Assembly: GCA_035512155.1 (NCBI GenBank)
Contig: DATKEN010000121.1
Location: 7,822 to 71,821, forward strand
Direction: 5' to 3'
Source of the DNA: JABCYV01 sp035512155
GTDB taxonomy: Bacteria; Acidobacteriota; Terriglobia; Terriglobales; Acidobacteriaceae
Length of the DNA stretch: 64,000 bases
Below are positions 9,293-16,736 of the stretch, one piece after another. The notes beneath the pieces were generated by a model. That model did not search any database and was not told where the DNA came from. It was given only the letters and a program-made list of their open reading frames with translations. Numbering within the stretch: the first letter of the stretch is position 1; every line of letters starts with the position of its first letter. A program made the translations under genes and the position numbers.

Positions 9293-12200
9293 TCAGAAGT
9301 AAAACTTCAGAGCGAACTGCAACTGTCGTGCTCCTTGGGATCCCGTGACTCTCCCAAAGCTCGTGTTGGTCGAGAAGGGACCCGTGTTGATGCTGTCAGA
9401 TGGGAGAAGCGGATTCTGCGGATGACCCGGATCAAACGAGCCGCTCGCAGGCCCTCCGGAGAAGGTCCACACCGGATGGTTGAATGCATTTAGCGCCTCA
9501 AACCGGAACTCCAAACGCTTGCTTTCGGTAAAGAGGAAGTTCTTGTGCAGGCTTAAGTCCACGTCCGCGTACGCCGGACCACGTATGTTGCCCACCCCGC
9601 AGGTTCCAAACGTATTGGCAGCGGGGGTGACAATGTTGCTGGTATCAAACCATTGAATGTAGCCCGGTCCCGGGGCGCCGGGAATAGTGTTGGCATTCAC
9701 GTGCTTACCCAGCACCTTCACCGGCCCATTGCAGCTCGGCCGCTGATTCAGCAGGGTCGGACCAGATCCGTTGGTATTGGATTGATCGGGAGTGAAAGCG
9801 CCCCAGCCTCCGAACTCGTTCAGGGTTAGCTGGTTCCCGCTGTGCAGGCTGACGATTCCGCCGACTTCCCAGTTACCTACAATTTGGTTAACGACGGGGT
9901 TCAGGTCGTGGCCGAATTGTTTCCCGTGCCCGAGTGGGAGTTGGTAGGTGACGTAACTGCTGAGGATTTGTCTTTGGTCAAAATAGCACGGCCCCCAATC
10001 AGAACGTGGGTCGTAGATGTTCTGTTGGCCAGGCTGTCCGCCGGAGGATGTAGCGTTCGTACTGCCAAAGCCGGTACCAAAATAGCCAGGCGAATTGGTT
10101 AGACACTTCGACCAGGTATATGCGACTTGCGCTTGCAATCCATTGCCCATGCGTTTCTGCAGGACAGCCTGCAGAGCGTTATAGGACTGATTGCCGTTGG
10201 ACAAGTTGGCTCCCTGAATGGCACCGCCGAAAGGATCGACGCCTTGAGCCGCCTGATACAGCGAACCGGGAGTGCCGCACTTGCTTAGGTTGGCATTGTC
10301 GCACGGCGTGAATCCTCCTCCAAGAAATGGTCCGGCCACTTGACTTACGATAGGGACCCCGGGTTTCGCAATCTGGCCGGAGGCGTCCAGACCGATGCGT
10401 TGTTGCACCTCCACGAAGTTTGCCAGGTGCGTCCCGTGCTGGCCCACATAGCCGAGTTGGAATGTCGTCGTATTGCCGAACTGTTGCTGCAGGGTAAAGT
10501 TCCACTGCTGGATTTGCGCCGGCCTGAGATTCTGATCGGTAATCCTGGTTCTTTGTCCCGCATAGCAGGCAAAATTGATTCCTGTACAAAGAACAACGTT
10601 AGGAAAACCCTGATCGAGAGTGCCGTGCTGGACTTGCTTAAAAATCCCAAACGGCGGATTGATGGAGAGTTGTTCGTTCGCGCCCCCTCCCTCCTGGAAG
10701 GCGGATATCGCGTAACCGCCGCGGATTACCAGATTCCGTCGACTCGCGGGTGACCAGGCGAAGCCTACGCGAGGCTCCCAGTTGCCGATGCCCATGTAGT
10801 TGTTATAGAGAGCCCGGTTGCTAAACTTGGCGGTCCCGTCACGGCCATCCGGCGTAAAGATTGTTCCGCTAAACAACCCGAAGTTCACTACGCGGTTTTC
10901 GGTTTCAAAGACTGGGGTATGGTCTTCGAACCGAATGCCAAGATTGAGTGTGAGGCTGTCCGTTATACGCCAGTTGTCTTGGACGTAGCCGGCAAAAATA
11001 TTGTTGCGGTCCTTGAACAGGGTTGGGTTAGGACTGGTGTCCCTTGGACCTCCACCGGCAAGCCCGAGAAAGAAGTCGGCCAAGCCGAGACCGGTCAAGC
11101 TAGCGACTCCTATTTGGCCCAGAGCACCATTGTTTCCGTTGTACTTCCAGTCGGCGCGCACGCGTACGTACTGGAACCCAGTCTTGATCGAGTGGCGGCC
11201 GTGGGTGTAGTTGAGGTCGTCAGCAAACTGCCCTTGGGTAGTGTGAAAGATCTGGGCAATCTCCTGCTGCCCAAGTCCCGCGGCACCGCCGTTGAAGCCA
11301 GGAATCGCGATGTTGACGAGCCCCTGAGTGCCAGGAGGGTTGGCATTAGCGATTCCGACAGCGGCACCGACCTGTCCGAGGACGGCGCTAGGCACCTGCG
11401 TTTGATCAAATCGCACTGCGTTGAAGCCGATTCGCGCGTCATTCAGCAGATTGGTGCTCAAAGTATGGGTCCAATCCAGCACCACGTTTTTTAGAGGTTG
11501 GGTCGAGCCCTCGGAGGGCGAACCTGGCCCCAAATTTGTCCCGCTACAAATGGGGCACCCGCTGAATGTTGGGACGCGTATGCTGGCCTGCGAGTAGCGT
11601 CCGAAGACATGGTCTTTCTGCGAAAGGTTGTAGTCAATCTTTACATCGCCCTGATCGTTGAAGAAGTCAACCCCAGAACGGAAGAAAAAGTTGTTCCCCG
11701 TGAGAATGCTGGCGTTGGTTTGAGGATAGGCCGACAACGCCATTATCTTCTGCGCGGCAGGACTGATCCTGCCAATCGGAATCTTATTGTTAAGGAATGG
11801 AACATTTCCGTTGGCCGGATCTGTGAGCTGGATCGTCGGCAGCAGGCTGCTGAAGTCGCCGCCCTTCATCGCAGGGGTTAAGACCTGGGCGCCATCCGAG
11901 TTTGCGGTTACCTGACGGATGCCTTGGTAGTCCAAGAAGAAGAACAGCTTGTCTTTCACAATGGGACCGCCGAAAGTCGCGCCAAACTGGTTGTAGCGCA
12001 ACTCAGGTATCAGGCCAGTACCATCCGCGGCATGGCCCAGGCTGCCTTCGTCCGCAACTACGCCCTTCGTCCAACCGTTCGCGGCATTGTTCGAATTGAA
12101 TTTGTCGTTGCGGAAGAACTCAAAGAGGTTTCCGTGGAAGCGATTCGTGCCTGACTTAACGGTGGCACTGACGATTCCACCCTGGTAGTTGCCAAACTCG

Positions 12201-12901
12201 GCGGAAGCATTCTGCGTGATGATGTTAAATTCCTGGATGGCGTCCACGCTGGGCGTGTAGCCAACTTCGTTGTTCTTGTCCTCGCTGTTTTGCTGCCCAT
12301 CGAGGAAGTATTGATTTGCCTGCTCGCGGTTGCCGTTGATATACGGCCGGCCAGAGTTGGTCATCTGCTGCGGAGCGCGGAGTGAATCAGGATTAACAGT
12401 TGTCGCGCCCGGCGCGAGCAGCGTTAACTGGAGATAGTTGCGGGAAGCCAGCGGCACAGCCGTAGCGGCATTGGCATCGATAAGCGTGCTCACCTCAGTG
12501 CTCTGCGACTGCAACACTGGAGCTTCCGCCAATACGTCCACGCTCTGCGAGACCTGCCCGACTTTCATTTGGAAAGCAAGGTTCGCATTTTGGTTGAGCA
12601 CCAGAGTGAATGTTGGATAGACCGCAGTGTCGAAACCCTGAGCCGCAGCCTTCACCGAGTAGCTCCCGATCGGTAGCCGCGTGATGGTGAAAATGCCGCT
12701 GGCATTGGTTTCCGTCGTGAAAATGGTTCCACGATCGCTATCGGTCGCAGTAATTTTTGCGCCCTTCACCGCGGCTCCGCTGGGATCCATCACGGTGCCG
12801 GTGATTCCTGCAGTTACTTCCTGGCCCCAAGCAAATTGAGGAATCACGAACATTCCAGCGAGTAGCAGAAGGACAAATCCCACCCTCATCGATTGGCGCA
12901 T
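9293..12901 (-). CDS. TonB-dependent receptor, Oar-like, with carboxypeptidase-regulatory N-domain
   Basis: The start at 12901 has GGAGG six bases upstream and gives a signal peptide (MRQSMRVGFVLLLLAGMFVI, ending FAWGQ). An earlier in-frame start at 13003 would run through the promoter region. The mature protein opens with a carboxypeptidase-regulatory-like Ig domain (TAGITGTVMDPSGAAVKGAK), then a plug-like region (YINGNREQANQYFLDGQQNS, VKSGTNRFHGNLFEFFRN) and a long 22-strand-type barrel ending in the aromatic residue expected for outer-membrane insertion (LQFALKFYF). The product is about 1200 residues. Acidobacteria carry many such receptors, generally presumed to import large organic substrates. 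The substrate cannot be read from sequence; the neighbouring glucokinase and GntR regulator point to carbohydrate. Confidence 0.93.
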   Translation of the reverse strand: MRQSMRVGFVLLLLAGMFVIPQFAWGQEVTAGITGTVMDPSGAAVKGAKITATDSDRGTIFTTETNASGIFTITRLPIGSYSVKAAAQGFDTAVYPTFTLVLNQNANLAFQMKVGQVSQSVDVLAEAPVLQSQSTEVSTLIDANAATAVPLASRNYLQLTLLAPGATTVNPDSLRAPQQMTNSGRPYINGNREQANQYFLDGQQNSEDKNNEVGYTPSVDAIQEFNIITQNASAEFGNYQGGIVSATVKSGTNRFHGNLFEFFRNDKFNSNNAANGWTKGVVADEGSLGHAADGTGLIPELRYNQFGATFGGPIVKDKLFFFLDYQGIRQVTANSDGAQVLTPAMKGGDFSSLLPTIQLTDPANGNVPFLNNKIPIGRISPAAQKIMALSAYPQTNASILTGNNFFFRSGVDFFNDQGDVKIDYNLSQKDHVFGRYSQASIRVPTFSGCPICSGTNLGPGSPSEGSTQPLKNVVLDWTHTLSTNLLNDARIGFNAVRFDQTQVPSAVLGQVGAAVGIANANPPGTQGLVNIAIPGFNGGAAGLGQQEIAQIFHTTQGQFADDLNYTHGRHSIKTGFQYVRVRADWKYNGNNGALGQIGVASLTGLGLADFFLGLAGGGPRDTSPNPTLFKDRNNIFAGYVQDNWRITDSLTLNLGIRFEDHTPVFETENRVVNFGLFSGTIFTPDGRDGTAKFSNRALYNNYMGIGNWEPRVGFAWSPASRRNLVIRGGYAISAFQEGGGANEQLSINPPFGIFKQVQHGTLDQGFPNVVLCTGINFACYAGQRTRITDQNLRPAQIQQWNFTLQQQFGNTTTFQLGYVGQHGTHLANFVEVQQRIGLDASGQIAKPGVPIVSQVAGPFLGGGFTPCDNANLSKCGTPGSLYQAAQGVDPFGGAIQGANLSNGNQSYNALQAVLQKRMGNGLQAQVAYTWSKCLTNSPGYFGTGFGSTNATSSGGQPGQQNIYDPRSDWGPCYFDQRQILSSYVTYQLPLGHGKQFGHDLNPVVNQIVGNWEVGGIVSLHSGNQLTLNEFGGWGAFTPDQSNTNGSGPTLLNQRPSCNGPVKVLGKHVNANTIPGAPGPGYIQWFDTSNIVTPAANTFGTCGVGNIRGPAYADVDLSLHKNFLFTESKRLEFRFEALNAFNHPVWTFSGGPASGSFDPGHPQNPLLPSDSINTGPFSTNTSFGRVTGSQGARQLQFALKFYF

Positions 12902-12975
12902 CGCAAACCTCCGGGAGACGCTTACGTGAAAACTCAGCCCCACAAAATTCAATCGTAAAACTAATGGGTTTATGC

Positions 12976-13003
12976 TATATAGCAGATGAAGGATGACCGT
13001 CAA
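12976..13003 (-). promoter_or_regulatory. Promoter of the receptor gene with operator palindrome over the -10 box
   Basis: Reading the minus strand, TTGACG (13003-12998), a 16-base spacer and TATATA (12981-12976) form a good sigma-70 promoter about 75 bases before the receptor start. The -10 box is the centre of a perfect palindrome, GCTATATAGC (12974-12983). A protein bound there would block RNA polymerase. The same core recurs in the leader of the divergent GntR gene, so that regulator is the likely binder. Confidence 0.6.
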
Positions 13004-13361
13004 GCAAAAAATTCACAAAAGTTGCAAAAAATTATTGGACCTGGAGGGACGACTAGTCTATAGCGGAAAGACGGGGTATGTTTGCTGCCCCTAAGACATC
13101 CCGGGTAGTTGACAGTCGATTCCCAAGATAAACTGCTGATACAATAGACTTATCTGTTACATATGGAGGCTCTGGATGGGTCTCCAGTCTGGCTGTGAGC
13201 AGGCGAAATTGGCTGGAGGCAACCCGGGTGCCTTACATAAGCTCTATAGCAGGTCCGGGCAATTGACCGCTTTCGGTCTAAACTGGGCAACGCATGATTT
13301 CTATAAGCTCTATAGCACATTGTTACATCCTTATAGTAAGGTGATGCCGACAAGAGGCTCC
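13004..13361. promoter_or_regulatory. Divergent regulatory region between receptor and GntR gene
   Basis: This 358-base gap has no credible gene of its own; the reading frame from 13176 enters it only as an upstream extension of the regulator. It holds an A/T-rich stretch at 13003-13035, a TCTATAGC motif at 13057-13064, a TTGACA at 13109-13114, an extended -10 (TGATACAAT, 13137-13145) and two exact 15-base repeats described separately. A short GACCG/CGGTC inverted repeat lies at 13265-13278. Confidence 0.5.
13237..13317. repeat. Two identical 15-bp operator-like repeats in the GntR leader
   Basis: ATAAGCTCTATAGCA occurs at 13237-13251 and again, unchanged, at 13303-13317, 66 bases apart in direct orientation (close to six helical turns). 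The core GCTCTATAGC differs by one base from the GCTATATAGC palindrome over the receptor -10 box. Both copies lie between the likely GntR promoter and its start codon, which fits autoregulation. Confidence 0.7.
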
Positions 13362-14090
13362 ATGGCACAAGCGCAAAACCGCCGCAACGGAACTCCGGCT
13401 TATCAAAGAATCCAGAGTGGGATTCTTAAGCGCATTGAAGCGGGGCAGTTGAAACCGGGAGATGTCGTCGACTCGGAGCGCGAGCTGGCGAAGATCCACC
13501 GTGTGAGTCTCATGACCGCGCGCCATGCGCTGGTGGCACTGGAAAAGGAAGGCATGGTGGAGCGTCGCCGCGGCGCAGGAACTTTCGTGGCGCCTCCGAA
13601 GATTCACTTCAACAAGTTGATGAGCTATACCGAACAGATGGCAGGCCGCGGCCTCTCGGCCATCTCAAAAGTTCTGAGTTTTGCCTTGCTCGAGACCGAG
13701 CCTGAGATTGCGGCGCGGCTTTCCTTACCGGCGACGAGCAGATTGATCAAGCTGGAAAGACTTCGATCGGGAGCCGACGAACCATTCGCTTTGGAGACTT
13801 GCTACCTGTCGGCCGACGAATTTGCTGACCTTACCGAGGCAAACGTCGAGCGCGGCTCGCTATTTTCAATCCTGGAACATGATTACGGACTGGAGATCGC
13901 CCACGCCGACGAGGAGATAGACGCCACCCCCGCCGACCCGCACACCGCCCGGCTCTTAGGGATTCCACATGGTCTTCCATTGCTCCGAATTCGTCAGGTA
14001 ATTTATTCGACCAAGGGCAAAGCGACGATTTACGTCATCGGCCTCTACCGCTCAGATCGGCACAAACTTCTGATACGAAGATTCCGATAG
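13362..14090 (+). CDS. GntR family transcriptional regulator (UTRA domain)
   Basis: The N-terminus is a GntR winged helix (AYQRIQSGILKRIEAGQLKP, then SERELAKIHRVSLMTARHAL and the RRRGAGTFVAPP wing). A UTRA effector domain follows (IKLERLRSGADEPFALETCY, LLGIPHGLPLLRIRQVIYS). UTRA proteins of the HutC class usually sense sugar phosphates or small metabolites. I chose the ATG at 13362 because AGAGG precedes it; an ATG at 13344 is equally in frame, and the frame runs back to 13176 without domain content. It is divergent from the receptor and next to glucokinase. Together with the operator-like repeats, this suggests it links sugar status to receptor expression. Confidence 0.9.
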   Translation: MAQAQNRRNGTPAYQRIQSGILKRIEAGQLKPGDVVDSERELAKIHRVSLMTARHALVALEKEGMVERRRGAGTFVAPPKIHFNKLMSYTEQMAGRGLSAISKVLSFALLETEPEIAARLSLPATSRLIKLERLRSGADEPFALETCYLSADEFADLTEANVERGSLFSILEHDYGLEIAHADEEIDATPADPHTARLLGIPHGLPLLRIRQVIYSTKGKATIYVIGLYRSDRHKLLIRRFR

Positions 14091-14127
14091 CAACTCTGGC
14101 ACTGAGTTTGGCTCACGCCGATTTGGA

Positions 14128-15150
14128 TCAGCCGCGGTCACAACGTGGCGGCTCATCGCCGGCGTGGCTGCTAATGAGCGCTTGATAGGCAGCTCCTAAA
14201 ACCGGCGCATCCTCATTTACCACAACGACCACCGGAATGCGGGCTAGAACCGGGGCGAGCTTGCTCTTGCCGCAGAAGGCGCGAAAAAAAGCGCCATCCT
14301 TCAGCTTGGATAGAATTTTGGGGGCAATGCCGCCTGCCAGATAGACCCCACCGACTGCCATCGCTCGCAACGCCAGATTTCCCGCCTCCGCGCCATATAT
14401 TTCCGTCCACATCTCCAGCGTCTCCATGCACACCGAGCAAAACTTTGCAAGCGCCAGTTGTGTGATCTCACTTGCCGCATCACCCTGGAGAGCGTCGAAA
14501 GACGGATGCCGCACGGTGGAGTTCAGAAATTCGTGGATCCTGCGAAAACCTCGCCCGGAAAGAATTTCCTCAGATGAAACGTGGGGCAACCGTTTGTTCA
14601 ACCACCGGAGTAGGTCAATTTCACGATCGGTTCGTGGCGCGAAATCCGTTTGCCCACCTTCCGACGGCGCAACCTGATATTGTTGGCCATCCCAGAAAAG
14701 CAGGGCCTCACCCAGGCCCGTTCCGGCGGCAATCACCGCCTTCGTCCCTCGGCCCTCGGACACTCCCTGATTCAGGATTACCAGATCATTCAAAGACAGC
14801 CTCTCCAGACTGAAAGCCGTTGCGCTAACGTCGTTGAGCAGAACGACTTTTCTTAGGTTCAGCTTCCGCTGCAGTGCTGGAACGTCCAGAATCCAGGGCA
14901 GGTTGCGCGCGTGAAGAGAGCCGTCTACGACCACGCCGGCCAAGCCGAAACCCGCGGCTTCAATTTGCTGTTGCTCCGTGCCTGCGTCGAGCTCTCCAGC
15001 CTGTTCGAGGAAATCTCCCACCAGATCCTCGAATCCTCCATAGCTTCTGGTCGCAACTCGGCGCTGGAAAACGGAACGGAGGCGCGGCCCCTCTTCCACG
15101 AACAACCCCAGAGTGCATTTTGTCCCGCCAACATCTCCGGCCAGAATCAT
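14128..15150 (-). CDS. glk: Glucokinase (Glk family)
   Basis: The product of about 340 residues shows the bacterial glucokinase pattern: an N-terminal phosphate loop (ILAGDVGGTKCTLGLF), LLNDVSATAFSLERL, IAAGTGLGEALLFWDG, the sugar-binding APSEGGQTDFAPR, EEILSGRGFRRIHEFL and GGVYLAGGIAPKIL. It phosphorylates glucose with ATP in the cytoplasm. The ATG at 15150 starts directly before the phosphate loop as usual for the family; a longer frame to 15195 adds unlike residues. It converges with the GntR gene. A role in using sugar released or imported by the neighbouring receptor is inferred from position only. Confidence 0.9.
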   Translation of the reverse strand: MILAGDVGGTKCTLGLFVEEGPRLRSVFQRRVATRSYGGFEDLVGDFLEQAGELDAGTEQQQIEAAGFGLAGVVVDGSLHARNLPWILDVPALQRKLNLRKVVLLNDVSATAFSLERLSLNDLVILNQGVSEGRGTKAVIAAGTGLGEALLFWDGQQYQVAPSEGGQTDFAPRTDREIDLLRWLNKRLPHVSSEEILSGRGFRRIHEFLNSTVRHPSFDALQGDAASEITQLALAKFCSVCMETLEMWTEIYGAEAGNLALRAMAVGGVYLAGGIAPKILSKLKDGAFFRAFCGKSKLAPVLARIPVVVVVNEDAPVLGAAYQALISSHAGDEPPRCDRG

Positions 15151-15394
15151 TATCGTCAGTCCAAGAAATCCCTCGTGCGCGAGTCGATCTGCCAAGGGAT
15201 GGACCCTCAGATGGCTCTCGCAAATGGGAAGTAATGTTATCAGAGCAGGGCGGCGCTAACTGCCGACGGAATGCCGACGATCGATCTCCCACCGGATGAT
15301 TTAAAGGCTTTTGATCACCTAGGCAAAGATCCTCAGAGCTACAAGACAAAAGCGATTTTTAACACCCGCGGTCTCACCGTGTTTTGTTCTCCTG

Positions 15395-15835
15395 TTAGTC
15401 TTTATCCAGGTATTCCTCGGGCACGTCGTCTTCGGGCACCTCATGTGTGCGGACTTCCTTCTCGCCGCGTTGTCCGGCCCGTTCGACGCCACTTACCACC
15501 CCGGCCTCGAACGCGTTCCCTTCCTCGAGCAACTCGTCAACACTTTCTGAATCTGCGGTTTCGACGTCGGATAATCCTTGTAGATCTCCCGATTGCTCGC
15601 CCGAGCGCGATATCGACGTCTCGGCGGGAAATCTCAACCCAGTCCGTCCCTCATCCTTGTCCCGGTCCACCGTTCTCTTCAAACCCTTCCTTTTCGTTAC
15701 GGGTTTGTTCCGAGCTGCCGCACGCTTCGCCGATTTCTTAGGACTTCTACTTTTCTGCGCTTGCTTCTTGGTCGGCCTCGCCTTCCGGCCGGCAGTCCTC
15801 TTTGCCTTCATCGACTTCTTCTTTTTGGTAGCCAT
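15395..15835 (-). CDS. Bipartite basic/acidic small protein (conserved hypothetical)
   Basis: The 146-residue product has two halves of opposite charge. Residues 1-55 are Lys/Arg/Ala-rich like bacterial histone H1 tails (MATKKKKSMKAKRTAGRKA, KKSAKRAAARNKP). Residues 75-146 are acidic (ADSESVDELLEEGNAFEAGV, EVPEDDVPEEYLDKD). From memory, the acidic half resembles a small conserved family seen in several phyla; I cannot name a Pfam entry. DNA binding by the basic tail is plausible but unproven. A dispersed hairpin repeat lies about 50 bases upstream of its start. Confidence 0.75.
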   Translation of the reverse strand: MATKKKKSMKAKRTAGRKARPTKKQAQKSRSPKKSAKRAAARNKPVTKRKGLKRTVDRDKDEGRTGLRFPAETSISRSGEQSGDLQGLSDVETADSESVDELLEEGNAFEAGVVSGVERAGQRGEKEVRTHEVPEDDVPEEYLDKD

Positions 15836-16103
15836 TCGCGCAGTCTAGCACCGTGGCATGCGTGCGACAAAACCAGGCTAGCCTCTGGTGCCCCAGGTTC
15901 GCGTCCGTTCTTTGGACGCTAACCTGGGTGCTACTTTGAGACACCATAATGATGATGATGTACGCATCTCACGGCTGATCGAGACGCACACCTGGCAGCC
16001 ACCGCAGTATCGCCAATGCCCTCTAAACTGATCGAATCAGCACGGCCTGCATGAGGTCATCGAGCAGCGGCGCTGTGTCCTTCCGTCGCGAATGTTAATC
16101 TCT
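15836..16103. other. Intergenic stretch with a REP hairpin
   Basis: There is no credible gene in these 268 bases. The stretch contains the 43-bp REP copy at 15887-15929 and a short GATGATGATG run near 15949. Confidence 0.6.
15887..15929 (+). repeat. REP-like 43-bp hairpin repeat, copy 1
   Basis: A 15-base arm at 15892-15906 and its complement at 15914-15928 (one mismatch) enclose the loop GTTCTTT. The complete 43 bases recur without a single difference, in inverse orientation, at 42575-42617. A near copy of the first arm lies at 39055-39074, next to a REP-associated transposase remnant. Confidence 0.85.
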
Positions 16104-16601
16104 TTATAGAAATCTCTTCGCAACGCCGGCACTCTCTTCACTTCTGATTGGTTCGACTTTCACCGCTTCTGGTTTTTTCTTTTCGCCAGCCGACTTGCCG
16201 AGATGAGCGTTGACCACCTGCTCCAGTTGGGTCATGAACGTTTGCACTTTCCCCTCGCCCGCATCCAAAACCTTGCGCATCTCGGCACTGGCACTCATGG
16301 CCCGCTCATAGGCATCCCGGGCCTTGGTAAGGAGCGGTAGCTGCTCGATGAAGGCTGTTGCGTTCCGAGTAAACTCGTTGACTGCTTCCGTGTATGCCTC
16401 CATGGTCGCAGCCGACAATGGCTGATCTTGGCCTTTGGCGGAAATCTTCTGCGGATTGCCTTCGGTCTTCCCTTTTTCTGCTATGTGATCGCGGTAGGTC
16501 TTCATCAGGGCTTCGTCGTTGAACTCAAAGGTCGATTCTGGCATCTGCTTCGAGTCAAACTCGGGCGGTGCGTTGACAGGCTCTTCCTGTTTTTTCCACA
16601 T
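16104..16601 (-). CDS. Helical small protein, paralogue 1 (phasin-like, function unknown)
   Basis: This 165-residue protein is predicted mostly helical, with a core EAVNEFTRNATAFIEQLPLL, TKARDAYERAMSASAEMRKV, LDAGEGKVQTFMTQLEQVV. The same core occurs in the product at 19340-19690. Both start MWKK, and both are preceded by AAAGGAG at similar spacing, so the duplication included the leader. The amphipathic helices recall phasins or apolipoprotein-like coats, but I see no diagnostic motif. It faces away from the 811-residue secreted protein gene between the two paralogues. This copy has an N-terminal insert of about 40 residues that paralogue 2 lacks. Confidence 0.8.
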   Translation of the reverse strand: MWKKQEEPVNAPPEFDSKQMPESTFEFNDEALMKTYRDHIAEKGKTEGNPQKISAKGQDQPLSAATMEAYTEAVNEFTRNATAFIEQLPLLTKARDAYERAMSASAEMRKVLDAGEGKVQTFMTQLEQVVNAHLGKSAGEKKKPEAVKVEPIRSEESAGVAKRFL

Positions 16602-16736
16602 TCAGTTTCACTCCTTTCATGACCGTACTACGAATATAGGCGCGCAAGTCGTTTTGAGATGCAAGGCTCGGCTACAGGTTGGCCGCCTATTGTAGACGGA
16701 ATGCCCCGGATGATTACACTCTTATGGACCGCGCTT

